DNA of 64,000 bases, from assembly GCA_032173965.1 (NCBI GenBank), contig JAVUNC010000019.1, positions 11,271,234-11,335,233 of the forward strand, given 5' to 3'. This document shows positions 1-13,600 of the stretch, piece by piece. Position numbers and translations under genes: made by a program. Origin of the DNA: Sitta carolinensis. Lineage: Eukaryota; Chordata; Aves; Passeriformes; Sittidae. The notes under the pieces were generated by a model that was not told the origin of the DNA, ran no database searches, and worked only from the letters and a program-made list of their open reading frames with translations. Position 1 is the stretch's first letter, and every line of letters begins with the position of its first letter.

Positions 1-345
1 GGCCTGCCCGGGGTCGGGGCCTCTCCGCTCGCTTCCCGGGCGTGGAGGCGCTTCCGGCGGGCTGGGAATGGCGGGGGCTCCGGGCCGGGTCCTTGCCGCG
101 CTCCCCGTCGCAGGCGTGCGCTTGTTCCTCGGCGCCCTCGGGCACGGGCTGAGGCTGCAGCCTGAGGCATGGATGGGTGTGCGGGCGGTGGGTTTGGGAG
201 CTCCCGGGCCGCCGCAGTTCTGCGGGCAGCTGGGTGCCTTTCGGGGTATCGCCATTGCAAGTTTAGTGCCAGCCCTGTTGCTGAGCGTAACTATAGAAAC
301 ACCGACCGGGGGGGTGGCGGCGGGGGCTGGGACCGCGGGCGAGGG
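1..345. promoter_or_regulatory. HNRNPLL: CpG-rich block, downstream part of the HNRNPLL promoter CpG island
   Basis: The block is dense in CG dinucleotides, in sharp contrast to the CpG-poor sequence after about 350. It includes a G-run cluster (308-339: runs of 7, 5, 3 and 3 G) that could form a G-quadruplex. The transcription start itself is presumably upstream of the window. Confidence 0.55.
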
Positions 346-493
346 TTTCTTTCATCCTCCGCTCTACCTTTGTGTCTGGCACCATACGGCGATAAGGCTG
401 ATCTTAAACCATTGCCTCCTTTTAAAATTGATTTCTAATTCTACTCCCCTCCCTCCCTCCCTCCTTCACACTGATGTGGGCACGATGGCTCAC

Positions 494-530
494 TTTTTTC
501 TTTCTTTTTTTTTTTTTTTTTCTTTTTTTT
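494..530. repeat. T-rich homopolymer tract
   Basis: Nearly pure T with three interrupting C bases. Confidence 0.9.
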
Positions 531-2469
531 GCGACGTACCTTTTCCTCGTGAATTTGCATCTAAGTATCAAAGTAGTCCTTGACCCATAAATTTGAGCTA
601 ACGAGACTTTTCTGTCTACTGTTTGATTCCTTATCTAGCTAATTGTCCATCTGATTACAACCATTTTTCTTCTTGATGGCTCTTTCTGTTTCTTACGTGA
701 ATAAGCCAAATGAAGAAAACATTGATTTAATGTCAGAGCTTGAAATTTGGAATATCCGTTTTGTGATTTGTTAAAATGAGCTTGCTTATCACTGGGAGGA
801 GTTAATGAGCGAGCATTTGCTGTTACCATTTCTCCATCAGTTCAATCTGTTGATAGAGAAGGTGCCTTCTAAATTTATTGTCGTGGCTTAACCCTCTCCT
901 GCAACCAAGCACTGTGCAGCTGACTCTTGCCCAGGCTGATGGGGGAGGGAATCAGAAGGGTACAAGGTACTGCTCTCCCTTTTTCTTCCCCCACTTTATA
1001 GCTGAGTGGGATTTCACAGCATCTGGGATATCCCTTAGGTCACCTGGGGTCTTGGCTGTGCTTACATGTGGAGCTGCAGGAGAAGCAGAAAAACCCTTGG
1101 TTCTTGCTCAACAGGAAGGAAAAACCTCTGTATTATCAACACTGTTTCGAGCACGTATCCAAAATACTGCCCGTACTACTGTGGAGAAAATAACTTTTCC
1201 CCAGCCCAAACCAGCACATTATTATAAAAGTTTCCTGATAAACTGTAACAAAATAAATTTCTGGAGAGAACTGTTTTAACTCTCATGTTTCTTGTGAAAG
1301 AGCATCATCTCTGTTGCAGTCAAGTCAGGAATGTGCTCTTCCTTAAAGGCCAGTGCTGAAAGAAATCCTTATACTTGCTTAAGATACCTGGAAAGTTTGT
1401 CATGTAGGAGAGCTGAACACCATGCAGTGAGTGTTTCAAGTAGAAAGGAGATTCTGCTTTTCCTCTTTCTTCTTTTCTTTTTATCAAGTCAACTAGTTCT
1501 TTTATTTCTCTTTTTCCTTCTTTCTGGGCTCTGGCTCAGAGTGTCTTCATGATGTCTCAGTTTATCCAAGCTTACCCTTCATGGTAATGAGAGCATGGGG
1601 TATGTAACTTCACCCTTTGGATCTCAAGTATGGCATGTGCTGAGGCTTGTGAGTGAAGAAACTGAAACAAAGGTGTAGAAAGTCGAGAGCATGAGGGGTT
1701 TTCAGCATCTGGTTGTGGCAGTGGCAGTGTCATTGACAATTTATTGGCAAAACAGATTCACTGTTGGAGAGGAAGAAGTTGTCTTTATGCTGGAGATCAA
1801 ACTGGTTTCTTCAGCATAAGCTGTAACATCAAATGGAGATAGGAAAATGAATGACTAAGTGCTTTAGTTAGCAATTTGATGTGAAGCTTTTAATAGCAAA
1901 ATGCCAGCTTCTATTAAGTAGAGTTAGTTAATGTGAATTTTCATGGTTTTTTTCTCTAACAGATACAAAAGTGTGCAGGAAACTTACTTATTCTGTGACG
2001 TATCTTACTCGTTCCTCTGCAGGGAAGTGTTCTCAGCTTATAAAAGTTGTATGTGGTTCAGACATATAAGATGAAGGTAGGCTGAGAGGAAGGAAGAAGT
2101 GTAAGTGTCCTGGATTGCTCAGAAGAGAGAAGAAAAATAAGTAGGAGGAACTTTAGTGAATGGGGAATTGGAAGGAGAAATGGGAAATGATGGTGAAATG
2201 ATGATGAGAAATGGATGATCAGGGTAAAAAGTGATAGGAGTCTTTTTTAAAATTAAAAAAAAAAAAAATTTAGATTTTTCTTTTCCCCTCACATATGCCC
2301 TGGAATATCAGTGAACTGAACACTCATGAATTATATGCCCTTGTATAAAAGCTCTTTTGTGCGAGGACTCCTCTGGCAGGTTAGTGGGGTCACCCTCTGG
2401 GGCTGTATTTATTATCATGGCAGTTTCCTCTTCTGGGATTGTTGCATTTGTGTGAAGAAGTCCTTCATG

Positions 2470-2470
<1 letters not shown>

Positions 2471-2509
<39 letters not shown>
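2471..2509. repeat. poly(T) tract, 39 bases
   Basis: An uninterrupted run of 39 T, the longest homopolymer in the window. It is followed by T/G-rich low-complexity sequence (2516-2556). It could be the tail of a minus-strand retroposon, but I see no recognisable body to its right. Confidence 0.9.
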
Positions 2510-2512
<3 letters not shown>

Positions 2513-5500
2513 TGGTGTCTTTTGTTGTTGTTTGGGGTTTGTTTTAGTTTGATTTTTTGAAAAGGATGCTTAGAAATCTCTATGTGAGATCCAGAGGGAA
2601 TCCAACATTTATTTTGCTCTTCGTTATCCTCTGTTTCCCACTTGAATGGACGCTTCTTGTAAGGCAGAGGTGTACCCCCTCCTTCATGGCTCATCTCCAG
2701 ACTGAGGAGCCAGGAACAGACCAAGATGTTGACCAGGGAAGGAGCAGGATGTATTCCTGCAGAGATATTCAGTGGGAGAGAGTGTGATTTGGGAGAATGA
2801 CCTTTACAGAAGCAGTGTTGAGTGGTGGTGAAGCCCTGTCGGAGGAATCAGAATTGAAGCAGAGGGTCAGGACACTGGGATAATGGGGGCTGAGAGCTGT
2901 GTTTAAGGGAGTTTTGAGGGCATTTCAGCTCCATCCCCTCTCCCTCCCGTAAATGTCAGTTTTATGGATTAATGTCATATTTATACAACCTGTAGCATCC
3001 ACTTCCCTCACTGTCTCTGACGTACCTATTCCTAAGCATTCTTGCGAAGTCGGTAAGATCTATTATCCCTGTTCTTAGGGTTGGGGAAGTGAGATGTGGA
3101 GTCTAAATCACAAACAGAGCTATCAGCTGCTGGAAGGTAAAACAGGGATATGATCTTGCAGCTTCTCAGCCACTCTGTTGAAACTTCCTGGGTGCTAAAT
3201 GGAAAGCAGCTCTCCTTGCAACTTGGTTGCTTCATGTCTAACATGGGCAGTGTGGTAACAGCAGCTAAATGCAAGAAGTTCATTGACCTGTTTTGCAGTG
3301 ACTTTTCAATTTCTTAAAGGAAGTCCATCCTAGAGGCTGGTTTTGAGTAAATGTAAATAATCTTCCCTCCTTTGTCCTCCTTCAAAAAAACCCCCCTTCT
3401 TCTGTGTAGCCCTGCCCCCAGGCCCCTAAACCAACCAACAACAAGAAAAAAAGCACAAATCCAGGATATACAAAACTGATACATTCTTCCACTGCCATGG
3501 AACCTTAACTTTGTCTTGTCTGCTTGGTTCTTCTGAGACACTTCCCCCTACCCACCACCAGTTCTGTTGTATCTGTAAAACAAATTTCAGACCAGTTAAG
3601 AGGGATGCAGAGGGGTGAGAAAGTTGAGAGTAAGATAATCTGAATGGTGAGAAACTAAATAAGAGTATGCTTAGGTCCTTGGCAGAGGGAATATGAAGGA
3701 GAAGGGCCATCTTTTTGCAAGAGGGAAAAAAGAGAGATGGAGGAGGTAAATAATGAATTTTGAGCAGATGCTCAAAAAAAAAGGTAGTACAAATGAATAG
3801 GACTAATATGAGTATACTGACTGGAAAGTGACTGGAGAAAGGATAAAGGATACATTTTTGTGCAAACAGAAAATTCTAATCTGGGGTTGATGAGCAAGAG
3901 AGGCTCGTGCTACAGCCCATGATGGCTTTCTTTTTTGGAATAGCAAAAAACCATTGATATGTTTCAAATGTTGTCTAGAGGTATGTAGGTCACCGAAAAA
4001 TGGATGTTAAAATGCCATAGCTGTTCTTTGAAGCTGCTTCTGTTGCATCTTGGGTATGTGAAGTCACTTATTTGTACTTCATCTGCTTGGATATGTCAGT
4101 GCTTCCCTTTCTTTGTGCCTCAGCTTTGTTTCAGGGTAAGCATTTTTATGCTCCTGGTTTGTTTCTTGAGGGAAACCTTTTCTGTCCTTGTTACTGGTCT
4201 TGAGCAGGAAGTCTGTTCCATTATCTATTTGAATTAACTGCATTTTCTGTCCAGCCTAATGATTCTTCAAGAAATCATTATTGAGCTTTCAAACCTCCTT
4301 AAGGTATATATATTTATTAATGGTACAGCCGTAGCATTGGCTACTCTGTTCTGCTGGCTTTGGTGGAGTGCAAGTGTGCTGTTGGAGTTTTGCAAGGGGC
4401 TTTTGTGCCCCTCGTGGGAGCTGAGTTACTGAAAGACTCCTTTGTAGGCAGAGAAATACTGGTGGTTGTTAGTCAGTGTGTGAGCAGATGCTTTGATGTA
4501 ACCTTTGTCTGTGTGCCAGCTGTAGCACATGTAGCTTTCAAGATACAGTGGCTGTGAGATCTTGGTCAAAATCCTGCATTGTTCATCACGGGAGAAATTC
4601 CAGCAGCAATTGGAAGAGCTGTGAATGTTCTGATCTTAGCTGTACACTTTACACTCTGCAGACACATTTGATTTTTCATGTGGTCTGGTGGTTTTATTTC
4701 TCCTTCTAGACAAAATGCAGGGTCATTCTAGATTTGCTTGATACTGCAGCTTTATAGCTGCAAAATTTGTTTGACAATTATGTGTGTGTGTGCTCTCTTT
4801 GAAGACTTTTCTTGCACCCAAATATATACCTGTAGCATGTGTCCCCATCTTTCACCAACCCATGTGCTCTGAGTGTTAGTTTGAGGCTTCCTGGCTCAGG
4901 ACTGGTTGGTGTTTGGCTCTTGTGCTGCTGTTCACTGCTGCTGGCTAGAAACTACTTGGAGTAAAGCAGAGACCCTCAGGGGCTTTATGTGTATAAAAGT
5001 GGTTCTGAAATTCTCTGTAGGCAAGTCCTTAAGTTCATGGCAAGTGGCCAAGATATCACTCATTTCTGTTCAGAATTTTTTTTTGAGGGATGGGTGGGTT
5101 GTTTTTCTGTTGTTTGTCCTGGGGGATTTTTTTTTTTTTTTATTCCATGCTTCTTGAACTTCTGCACAGGTTACTATAATAGCAATTTTTGGTTATTTCT
5201 AAAGCTCTTGCTAAACCTTGCTAAAAGAATGCCTTCTGTATATTGTTTTGGGAGAAGGGAATTGGGATTGGAAAGCCAAATATTGCTTTAATATTTTATA
5301 TAATTAAACAGAAAGCAAAATTTGTATTTGTTGATACTCTACAGAAGGCAGACACCTGTACATGTTCGTGTAACTCATGGACAATGGATTTGAAGATGCA
5401 AGTGTAAAAGACTTAATTTTTGAGAGAATTTGCACTGTTAGAAAGATTTGTAACTACTAATACCTGCTAGTAGATAAAACTGCAAAGGGATGTGCATAAC

Positions 5501-7550
5501 AAAGAAACAAGAACTGAAAATAAACCAGAGGTATGAGCTGGAAGGGGGAAGGAGAGCAAAATTCTCTTCTGAATATCCATTCTCTGAAAAGCTTGATGTG
5601 ATTTATGGAGATACTAGTTCAAAAAGGTAGTGAGTAAAAAGTACTAAGTTGCTAGCAACTATTCCTTGTGATGAGTCTACTTCAATGAGTAAATCATTGC
5701 TCATATTCACCATGTGATTAGACAGAAATATTATTAGATGGGATTTCTCGAGTGTATTAAAGAAACCTAAAAGGAAATGCATTCCCCTGGCACTAAGTGG
5801 GATCTTAATATAGTAGCAAGTATGCAGGGCAATGAATAATTGATATAATCGGTTTTGATTGTTCTGTAGACTGTAAATAAAGTAAAGGTGCCTGTTATCT
5901 CAACATCTTAGAGTAATAGGGGCTTGCAGGGAAAAAGTGGTAGTTATTGTTAGTTTTCTTTTGAAGATTTCCTCAGGTGCTTCTATCAGCTTTGAAAAGC
6001 TTTGTATGTGGGTTAAGAACATATAAGCTGAAAATAAAATCTCTCTGTAGTTCTGTTCCTTCTGCAATTGCCTAAGCATTTGCAGTTCAAAGTATTAAAC
6101 TTTCGTGACTACTTTGATCATTGCTCCTGCCGTACAGCCGAGCTGGTTGATTCAAGATACAAGGTAACTTAGGCAAATATCACCGGGGTGTTTTCCCAGC
6201 ATTGCCACAGTTCTTTTTCAAAGAAATGTGTTGCCACTTAAAATGCTTTTGTACTGCAAACAAATAGAATGTAAGGTAAGCTTAAAATATTACACATCTG
6301 AGGAGGACTGAAGTGCTGGCTTCTGATTTGAACAGAATGGTCAAATCCTTGATTTAAAGAAAAAAATCTGTAATTGCTTAGTGAGAACTGTACATGGAAC
6401 CACAGGAGTTAAACACACAAGACTCCATTTGTAATTATCTGAAATGTGTTTTTTCCTGGCATCTGTAGTTCAAATGGACAGAGAAGAGTGGAATATCTAG
6501 CAGTAGTAGTAATCATTGTGGTTACTTAATTATTGGAGCTCGATGCTCCTTTGTCTACAAATGAGAATCTCTCTTAAGTTACAGAAGATGTGCTGCTGTT
6601 TAAGAAAAAGTGAAAAATCAACGAGACTTGATCTGTTAGATGGAACACAGTGATGTAGTCACTAAATTTGAATACATCAATTTCACACTGCCATTACAAA
6701 TATGACATTTGGGTGCTGGGTATTTGCAGTATATTTTAGCGTGCCCTTTATTATCTCCAATCTTTTTTTTATCATCTCTCATTATTGACTTACTTTATTT
6801 TTTTGCTTTTTTTTTTTTTTTTTACCCTCTGTGTTGTAGAATATTTAAGATAAATTTCACCCTTACTTCAGGGTTTGCATGGAAAGATGAGCTGATTCCA
6901 ACCCAGATTCTTCAGTTGCACTGAACTGAGCCTGTCTGAAACTAGCTCTGAAAAATATTTATGGTGGGAATTCTGTGTGATCCATTAATAGTAGTTAGCC
7001 TTGGGGAGAAAAGAGCCCCATCTGTACAGAAATTGGGAGTTTTTCAAAACATGTGTGTTCAAAATTAGGAGAGAGGTTGGGGTTATTTCAACCATAATCC
7101 AGAGCTGGCATTTTTTTGCATTGTGGAGCATTGGGAAAAATACTCAGTTTTCATTCAGTTTACATATGGCCCTCATTCTCAGAAATATTTTAGCTATTGG
7201 AAATATCCTAACTTTTTTTTTATGTTCCTGATGAATAGGGTGTGTGTAAGACCTCCTGCAATTCAATCAGTGTTAAATGGCTGCTTTTTTTTTTTTTTTT
7301 TAATACAAGAAAAATCCTGTGTGTGCAAACAGATTAATTAAATCTGAAAAGCTTTTTATTTTAAGTAGACTTCAGCAACTGAACTTGGCAATCTGTTTGG
7401 AAAGAAAAGTTAAATTATTTAGCACATGCTTAGATTGTGCATTTAGATGGCTGCTTCTGGACCCAGTGTAGTGTCTACCAAGTACTTAATTTTAGTTAAT
7501 GATAGGAATTTGAATCTGTGTTGAATTTTAAAATGCCATTTTATTGCTAG

Positions 7551-7669
7551 GATGCCGGGGGAAGTCATCACAAAGTCTCTGTTTCTCCTGTCGTCCATGT
7601 CCGAGGGCTGTGTGAGTCTGTGGTGGAAGCAGATCTCGTGGAAGCTCTTGAGAAGTTTGGAACCATATG
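7551..7669 (+). CDS. HNRNPLL: HNRNPLL coding exon 2 (start of RRM1)
   Basis: The exon begins after ttattgctag and ends before gtatgt. It opens in phase 0 with DAGGSHHKVSVSPVVHVRGL, the linker and first beta strand (RNP2) of RRM1, and continues to EALEKFGTI, ending two bases into a cysteine codon. The 119 nt leave two bases that are completed by the C opening exon 3, which restores the expected TICYV junction. Confidence 0.93.
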
Positions 7670-10600
7670 GTATGTCTTTGTTGGGAATTGTTTGGAAAAA
7701 GCCATGTGATAACTGACCATCCTGGGCCTGGGGAGTCGTTCGGAGTGAGCAGGGAGCCTCAGTGTGATGTTTCCCTCAATGTGTTATGTGTTTTCCCTCA
7801 GTGTGATGTTTCCCTCACCAGCTATGTCATGATGATGCCGTTCAAGCGCCAGGCTCTGGTGGAGTTTGAAAACGTGGAGAGTGCGAAGAAATGTGTGACA
7901 TTTGCAGCAGATGAGCCTGTGTACATTGCTGGGCAGCAGGCCTTCTTCAACTACTCCACGAGCAAGAGGATCACTCGGCCAGGGAACACTGATGACCCAT
8001 CCGGTGGGAATAAAGTGCTCCTGTTGTCAATTCAGAATCCTCTCTACCCAATTACAGTGGTATGTTTCATCTTTCTTTTATTTTTTTTTTTGTATTTTCA
8101 CATAGGTAGCACACATGTTCTTAAATGAAGGTTTCTTAGGATGATTCAGTCTTTACAGATGTTTTGCAATACATTTGAAGACACCAGAAGTGAGGATTTT
8201 GAAATGTTTAAGTTGCTGCATGCTTCTGGAAGATTTCCAAACGTGTTGCCACAACAAGATTGTTATTGAGCCTTTAGGCTTTGAGTGGTGTGTGTTTAAA
8301 GAGCAAGTAATTTTTCCAGTAAGGAAGGGCTATTTTATTCCAGTCCTTCTTAAGTATTTCCTTCATGGAAAGGTGAAACCTTTATCTTCTGATGATCAAC
8401 TCCAGTTTGATGTAATCTTCCTCACTTTTATTTAGGCCAACATATTTATTTCCTTTTTAGCATTTCATTTATACAGTTGCATCCTAATTTATTGCCATTT
8501 ATTAATGGCACATGTATATGTTTTTTTCAGATACAGGGCTTTTTTGTTGTTGTTACTTAAGAATTTATATTTTATCGTGCATTTTATCGTGCTTATGTTT
8601 TTCATAGGAGTATTTATAGTAGATGTTAAATTGCACAGAAATATTTCAGGAAAAAAATAAAAATTATGTACTATGATACAAGTACGAATCACTTGTTCTT
8701 AGGGATGTAGGATGGTATGGATCAATCAAAGTGTTTGGGGTGTGTGGAGCCAAGTAACTTAATGCAAGCATTAAGTTTTATTTAATGTGCTGTGTATTAT
8801 GAGAGCAAATTGACTGCAACTTAGTATTCCTGAAGTTACCTTAAGTAGCCAGTTCCACATCATGCTTTCTGCTTCACTGTCTTGTGAGTGTTGATAGCTT
8901 TTTGTCTGTTGATTCATAAGTGAGTGATGAATTTTCTTTCTTCTGTCAATTTTCTTCATAGAAAAGCATGCCATGGTATGAATTGCTTTTTAGTGTTTAA
9001 AAACAAACCTTCTCTGAGCTGTGTGAACAAATCCACTGAGTTAAAGTATTCTTTGCACATGACTGTAATGCAAATTTTGGAAACTGTTTCATTCATGCAT
9101 TTTAAATTTGCCTTGTGTGAGCTGCTGAATCGAAGGTGGATGCTTGAAGAAGCTGGGAGCAGAAGCCTGATTCTGGGCTAGGAGAGTTCCATGGGAATTC
9201 TGAGATGAAGCCTCTGGCACAGTAGCTCTCTTTTAAAAACAAACACCCCCCCCAACCTCTTCCTTCCCACTGCCCCAGCTGTTTCTTTAGCATATACAAA
9301 TGAGTGCTAGAAGCAGGCAGATTTCCAGAATTACTGGCAAGCAGCAGAGCTCATTGAAGGCAGCATAGTCACAGCAACTGGGGAGAGCAGCTGTGCCCAT
9401 AACAGCTAAAAATGTGGTGAGAAAAACACAAATTTTGCACTTGTCCAGTGGGTAAAAACTGATTAATTTAAGAATGCCTCAGGGAAAGTCTGCATTATTT
9501 AAAAAAACCCACCCCCAACAAAAGAAAACAAAAATCAAGCAAACATCCTTCCCCCTCAAAAAAACAACAAAAAAAAAAAAGACATGGAGCCCAATACTAC
9601 TTCTTCCTCTTCAACACTCTTCTCTTCTTAAATTTGAACTACAGTTAGAAAAAATAGATGAAAAATTGCAACTAGTTTTAAGTGTCAGGTCTGAAGAACT
9701 GCAGTAAACTGTTTTATAGTTTTTAAGAGCTTTACTTTAAAAACAAGATAGAATTTTAGGAGAGAAATTGGTCTGTTCAAAGGCATCTTGTGGCAGAAGC
9801 AAAATTGTTCTAAAATTTGCTGCAGCCTATTTTCTCTATTGCAATTGTGACCAGTTTCTCTGTCACACAGAACTCTTTTTTTTTTTTTTTTTTTTTGAGA
9901 GATGTAACAGCAAAGGGCAAGAAGGGCAGATTAACTGTATTTGATTCCTAGTTGCTTTTCACCTCTATGTGATGGGGGGGGTGGTGGTTTGAAAAGTTTT
10001 GCCTGAGATGTCATGTACAGGTCTTTGAAGTTCAGTTTCCTCGTTTCCTTACCTGAGGGCAGACCTTTGTCAGGGATTTGTCTGTTCAGAGAGACTTTCC
10101 CAAAGTGACTTGAGCTGCTGCAGTCATTGCTGTCTGTCCAGCCACACCTCTGCTCGTGCCTCTTAGCTCTCACTTCTAAACCTTCTGCACATGCATTAGA
10201 AAGGTGTGGCATACCTTGGCAATTAAATCATGATATTCTAGTATGTATATAATGCTAGTGCTTAATTTTTTAATAAATAGCCCTCAGTACTGTGTCTTGT
10301 AAACCACTGGACTGATTTGGTAATATTAAGTAGCTGAATTATGAAACAGTTAAAAAATCCAGCTGTATGTGTCACTGCTGGCTAATGACACTGATGGGGT
10401 TTTGAGTAGAGCTTATGTTTTGAAAGACAATTTTTTTTGGTTTTAATTAAATGGCTGTGAAGAAATTCTTTGAGGGACAAATTGTGAAAGAAATTCATAT
10501 AAAAATTAATGTCACCTGGAGCTGGAAAATTTCTAGGAATCTTTTAAACAGGAGAGATGGAGGGCAGCCTTTTGTGCTGCCAAGCATGCTGTAAATGATC

Positions 10601-13600
10601 TTGGTTTTTATGGGTCAGCTGTGTGGGCTGTGTTTGTTTTAGTTTCAAGAAATCCCTATGCCCCCTACTCCTTTGCCTCCCAATTGCTCCTCTACTCTGC
10701 AAAACATAATAATAAATATTATACCTACTTCCTTTGTCACTTCTCCCTCTTGACCCCCAAATAAACCTGAAAATGTACACCAAGATCTTGGAATGATCAT
10801 TTTGGAGGTATTTGTATTTGGTTTAGATAAAAAGAAAGGGAGGAGCATAGCACCCACTTGCTTTAGGTGAAGGAAAACTGGTGAAATTCTCATTTTGATG
10901 AGCTATCTAAGTTTACATGTTGAACTATTCTGGGTTACTCCCTGAAAAAGAACATGGACTCAGCTGCTGGAATCTTAGGAGATGTATTACAAGTGTCACT
11001 TTGTCTCTCTGCTGGGGTAAAACTACTGCAGGTCAGTGCTTCAAAGGTAGCAGAGCTTGAGATGTGGATGCATCTTTACATAGTTGAAGATACTTGTAAA
11101 CCAGTGTTTGCATGAGTACTTCTTATAACAGTCTTTTCCTGTTTTTCAGATTTGATTGCCTGTAGTATATTGATCCATAAAAATGCCAATCATAAATATA
11201 TTAACTGTAGAGGGGAAAATAAGAAATGGAAAGTTAACAAGCCTTTTCTTTGCTCTTTGGCATTTAAATGCTACTGCAAGAAAATGTTCTGTGGATCAAA
11301 CGTGATTGGAATTTCACATCTGACTAAAATTTTTTTTTTCTTCTTCCTTAGGATGTTTTGTACACAGTGTGCAACCCTGTTGGAAAAGTTCAGCGCATCG
11401 TTATATTCAAGAGAAATGGAATACAAGCCATGGTTGAATATCCTTTTTGAATGTGATTTTTTTTTCTGTAGGTTCTTGACTCCAGATGGTTTTAACATGG
11501 AAATGTCAGAAAAATACTGTGTGATTTTGAGACCAAATTATTTCTTAATTTCTGTCTAAGACATGGTAACTTCTAATTTTTGTATGTTTGTAAGACAAAG
11601 TAGTACTTACACATTTCATCTTTGTAGGAAAATGGCATTGTCATCCGTGGTTGATAACCATGTTTGTAATCTCAGGCCTAAAAATTGCAGACTTGAATTA
11701 TATCATAAATTTTACAACCCCTTCTACACAAAGATTTCATGGCTTCTGCCTGTGTTGATACTCAAGAAATGGGTAAGGGTTTGAAGAGGTGCAGTTCAAA
11801 GTCTTTTTCAGACTCTTCTAATAGAGTCCCAGTATGTACTGCTCATCTTACTATTTTGACTTCATAAAGCAAAGGCCAACTTAGGCATCCTTGACCTTGA
11901 TTCTTGGGCATCGTGTGTTGAAGAAATTCCCTGCACTATTATTCTACTTTATTTGCAGCCTTAGGTTGTTCATGGGTTTAATGTTCAGAATTGTTGTGTG
12001 TTGCTGTGGTTTGTGAAGTCCAAAGTGTGATATGATTAGGCCTTAATTTATGAAACTCTGGCAGCCCTCTTCCTAGAGCTTTATTAACATCCATTTTTTA
12101 ACTGTTATCTGGAAAAAATTTGTCAAATTATTTGGCATTATTTTGTGATTTCAGCTGCTACCAATGTAATGGCTATATAGATGATTTTGCAGGCAAAGAT
12201 AACTGCCTAACTTCTATTAAATCAAACTAATTGCTATTTATGTAGAAAACTTAAACTCTGTCCTAACTGACAGTAATTTGACTTACTGTATGTGTAAAGT
12301 TTGTCATAAATGGGATTGTCAGGATTAGATGACTTGCACAGTTGGGGGTTATTCTTCATCTTGTGGGAGATTAGGGAAGTTGTGGGGGTGTTCCTGCACA
12401 CACTCAGAAACTACCATCTTTATGTCCTTTGAATTAAATTCTGTAACATGCCTTTTATTGAAAATGAAACCAACCAGCAATTGAAAGAAAACTCACAAAT
12501 GTGAGTGAAGTAATGCAGCAGCAAGGTAAACAGTTTGGGGTGGCAAGGAAAGTGAGCTTCAAGACAAGCCTTATCTGAAAGTTCAGAAATTTACTCAAAT
12601 TTAAATGCTACTTGAAGTACCCGTTTCTTCTGCAGTTCTGGCCAGTGTTGGTTTCTTACAGGTCTGTGAAGCTTAACTTCCCTAATTTTTAAGTTCCACA
12701 GTGAACCTGCATCACTTTGGAAGAAGTTGGCTGCAGGAATGTGGTAAAACCAAGGCACACTCTGTTGTTTTTTACTTTTGCTAAAATGTCACCAAACGAT
12801 ATCAAGACATGGTGCAAAAGGTCTGTTCTGCAAAGTTCAGGCTTTCTGACACCATATATTATTCAGTATGGGTGAGATCATGGGTTGTGATGTGCCAAGG
12901 CTCAGGCACATTTTTTGCTAATCACAGGACTAATCTTGGTGTTGATAGAGTCTATGAACTAACTTAGGTGTTGGAACCTGGTACATGCCTGTTGTGGTTT
13001 TTGAGACAAGCTGAGTATTTGTTCACTCAAAGTCTCTCTTTTAGTTATGTGGAGTTTTTTTGCTAATGAGCTGAAAAGGGTGTACACTTAGTTCTTTTTG
13101 CTGTAAAGTAACTATTGTGATAAATCTGTGTGGAGTTCTTGTAGTGTATACAGTAGTGGAATACCTGCAAGCTGCAAAAGTAAAGCCCTATCAGATAAAA
13201 AGGGGACATGAATGAGACACCTGGGGAAAAAGATCCTTAACATGATGTGTATGTTTGAATCAGTGTTTTGTGCCCAGAAGGCGAAGGCTGCGCTCAATGG
13301 AGCAGATATTTATGCAGGATGTTGCACACTAAAAATTGAATATGCAAGGGTAATGCTTGAACCTTCTCTTTCAATTTACTAAAATATATATATATAGTCA
13401 AGGCTTAACCTCTTTCACTTTTACTTTATTTGAACAGCCAACTCGACTTAATGTCATTAGGAATGACAACGATAGTTGGGACTACACTAAGCCATATCTG
13501 GGCCGCCGAGGTAGGTTCTGATCCATTCTCCCTGTAGCTGTTTGACTGTACTAATGCCAGCCCTTCACACGTGGTCAGGCTGTGTGGCAGCAGTCCTTCC

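Larger units (their letters stand above)
1..7550 (+). other. HNRNPLL: HNRNPLL intron 1 (3' part), with CpG-rich 5' end
   Basis: No hnRNPLL exon 1 sequence (serine-rich start, glycine run) is recognisable, so this is read as the tail of intron 1. Bases 1 to about 345 are GC- and CpG-rich, the downstream edge of the promoter CpG island. The rest is T-rich intron with homopolymer tracts (494-530, 2471-2509, 7284-7301). An exon-like microsegment lies at 6138-6163. Nothing else convincing was seen; the short open frames here are chance or homopolymer products. Confidence 0.6.

Noticed and set aside
68..583. A 171-codon plus-strand open frame at the left edge, as a possible HNRNPLL exon 1
   Set aside because: It does not contain the expected serine-rich start, acidic segment or glycine run, and it runs through a T-rich tract. 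It is better read as intron.
2308..2724. A minus-strand frame with a lysine run
   Set aside because: The lysines come from the 39-base T tract; the rest has no similarity that I recognise.
7667..8128. A 153-codon open frame covering HNRNPLL exon 3 from an ATG at the exon 2 end
   Set aside because: It reads through intron 2 and past the exon 3 donor. The true exon limits are set by the splice sites and the hnRNPLL frame.
13262..13263. An AG ten bases inside exon 5 as a conventional acceptor for intron 4
   Set aside because: It would change the reading frame and lose the conserved FESV residues; the U12 signals support the AT end.
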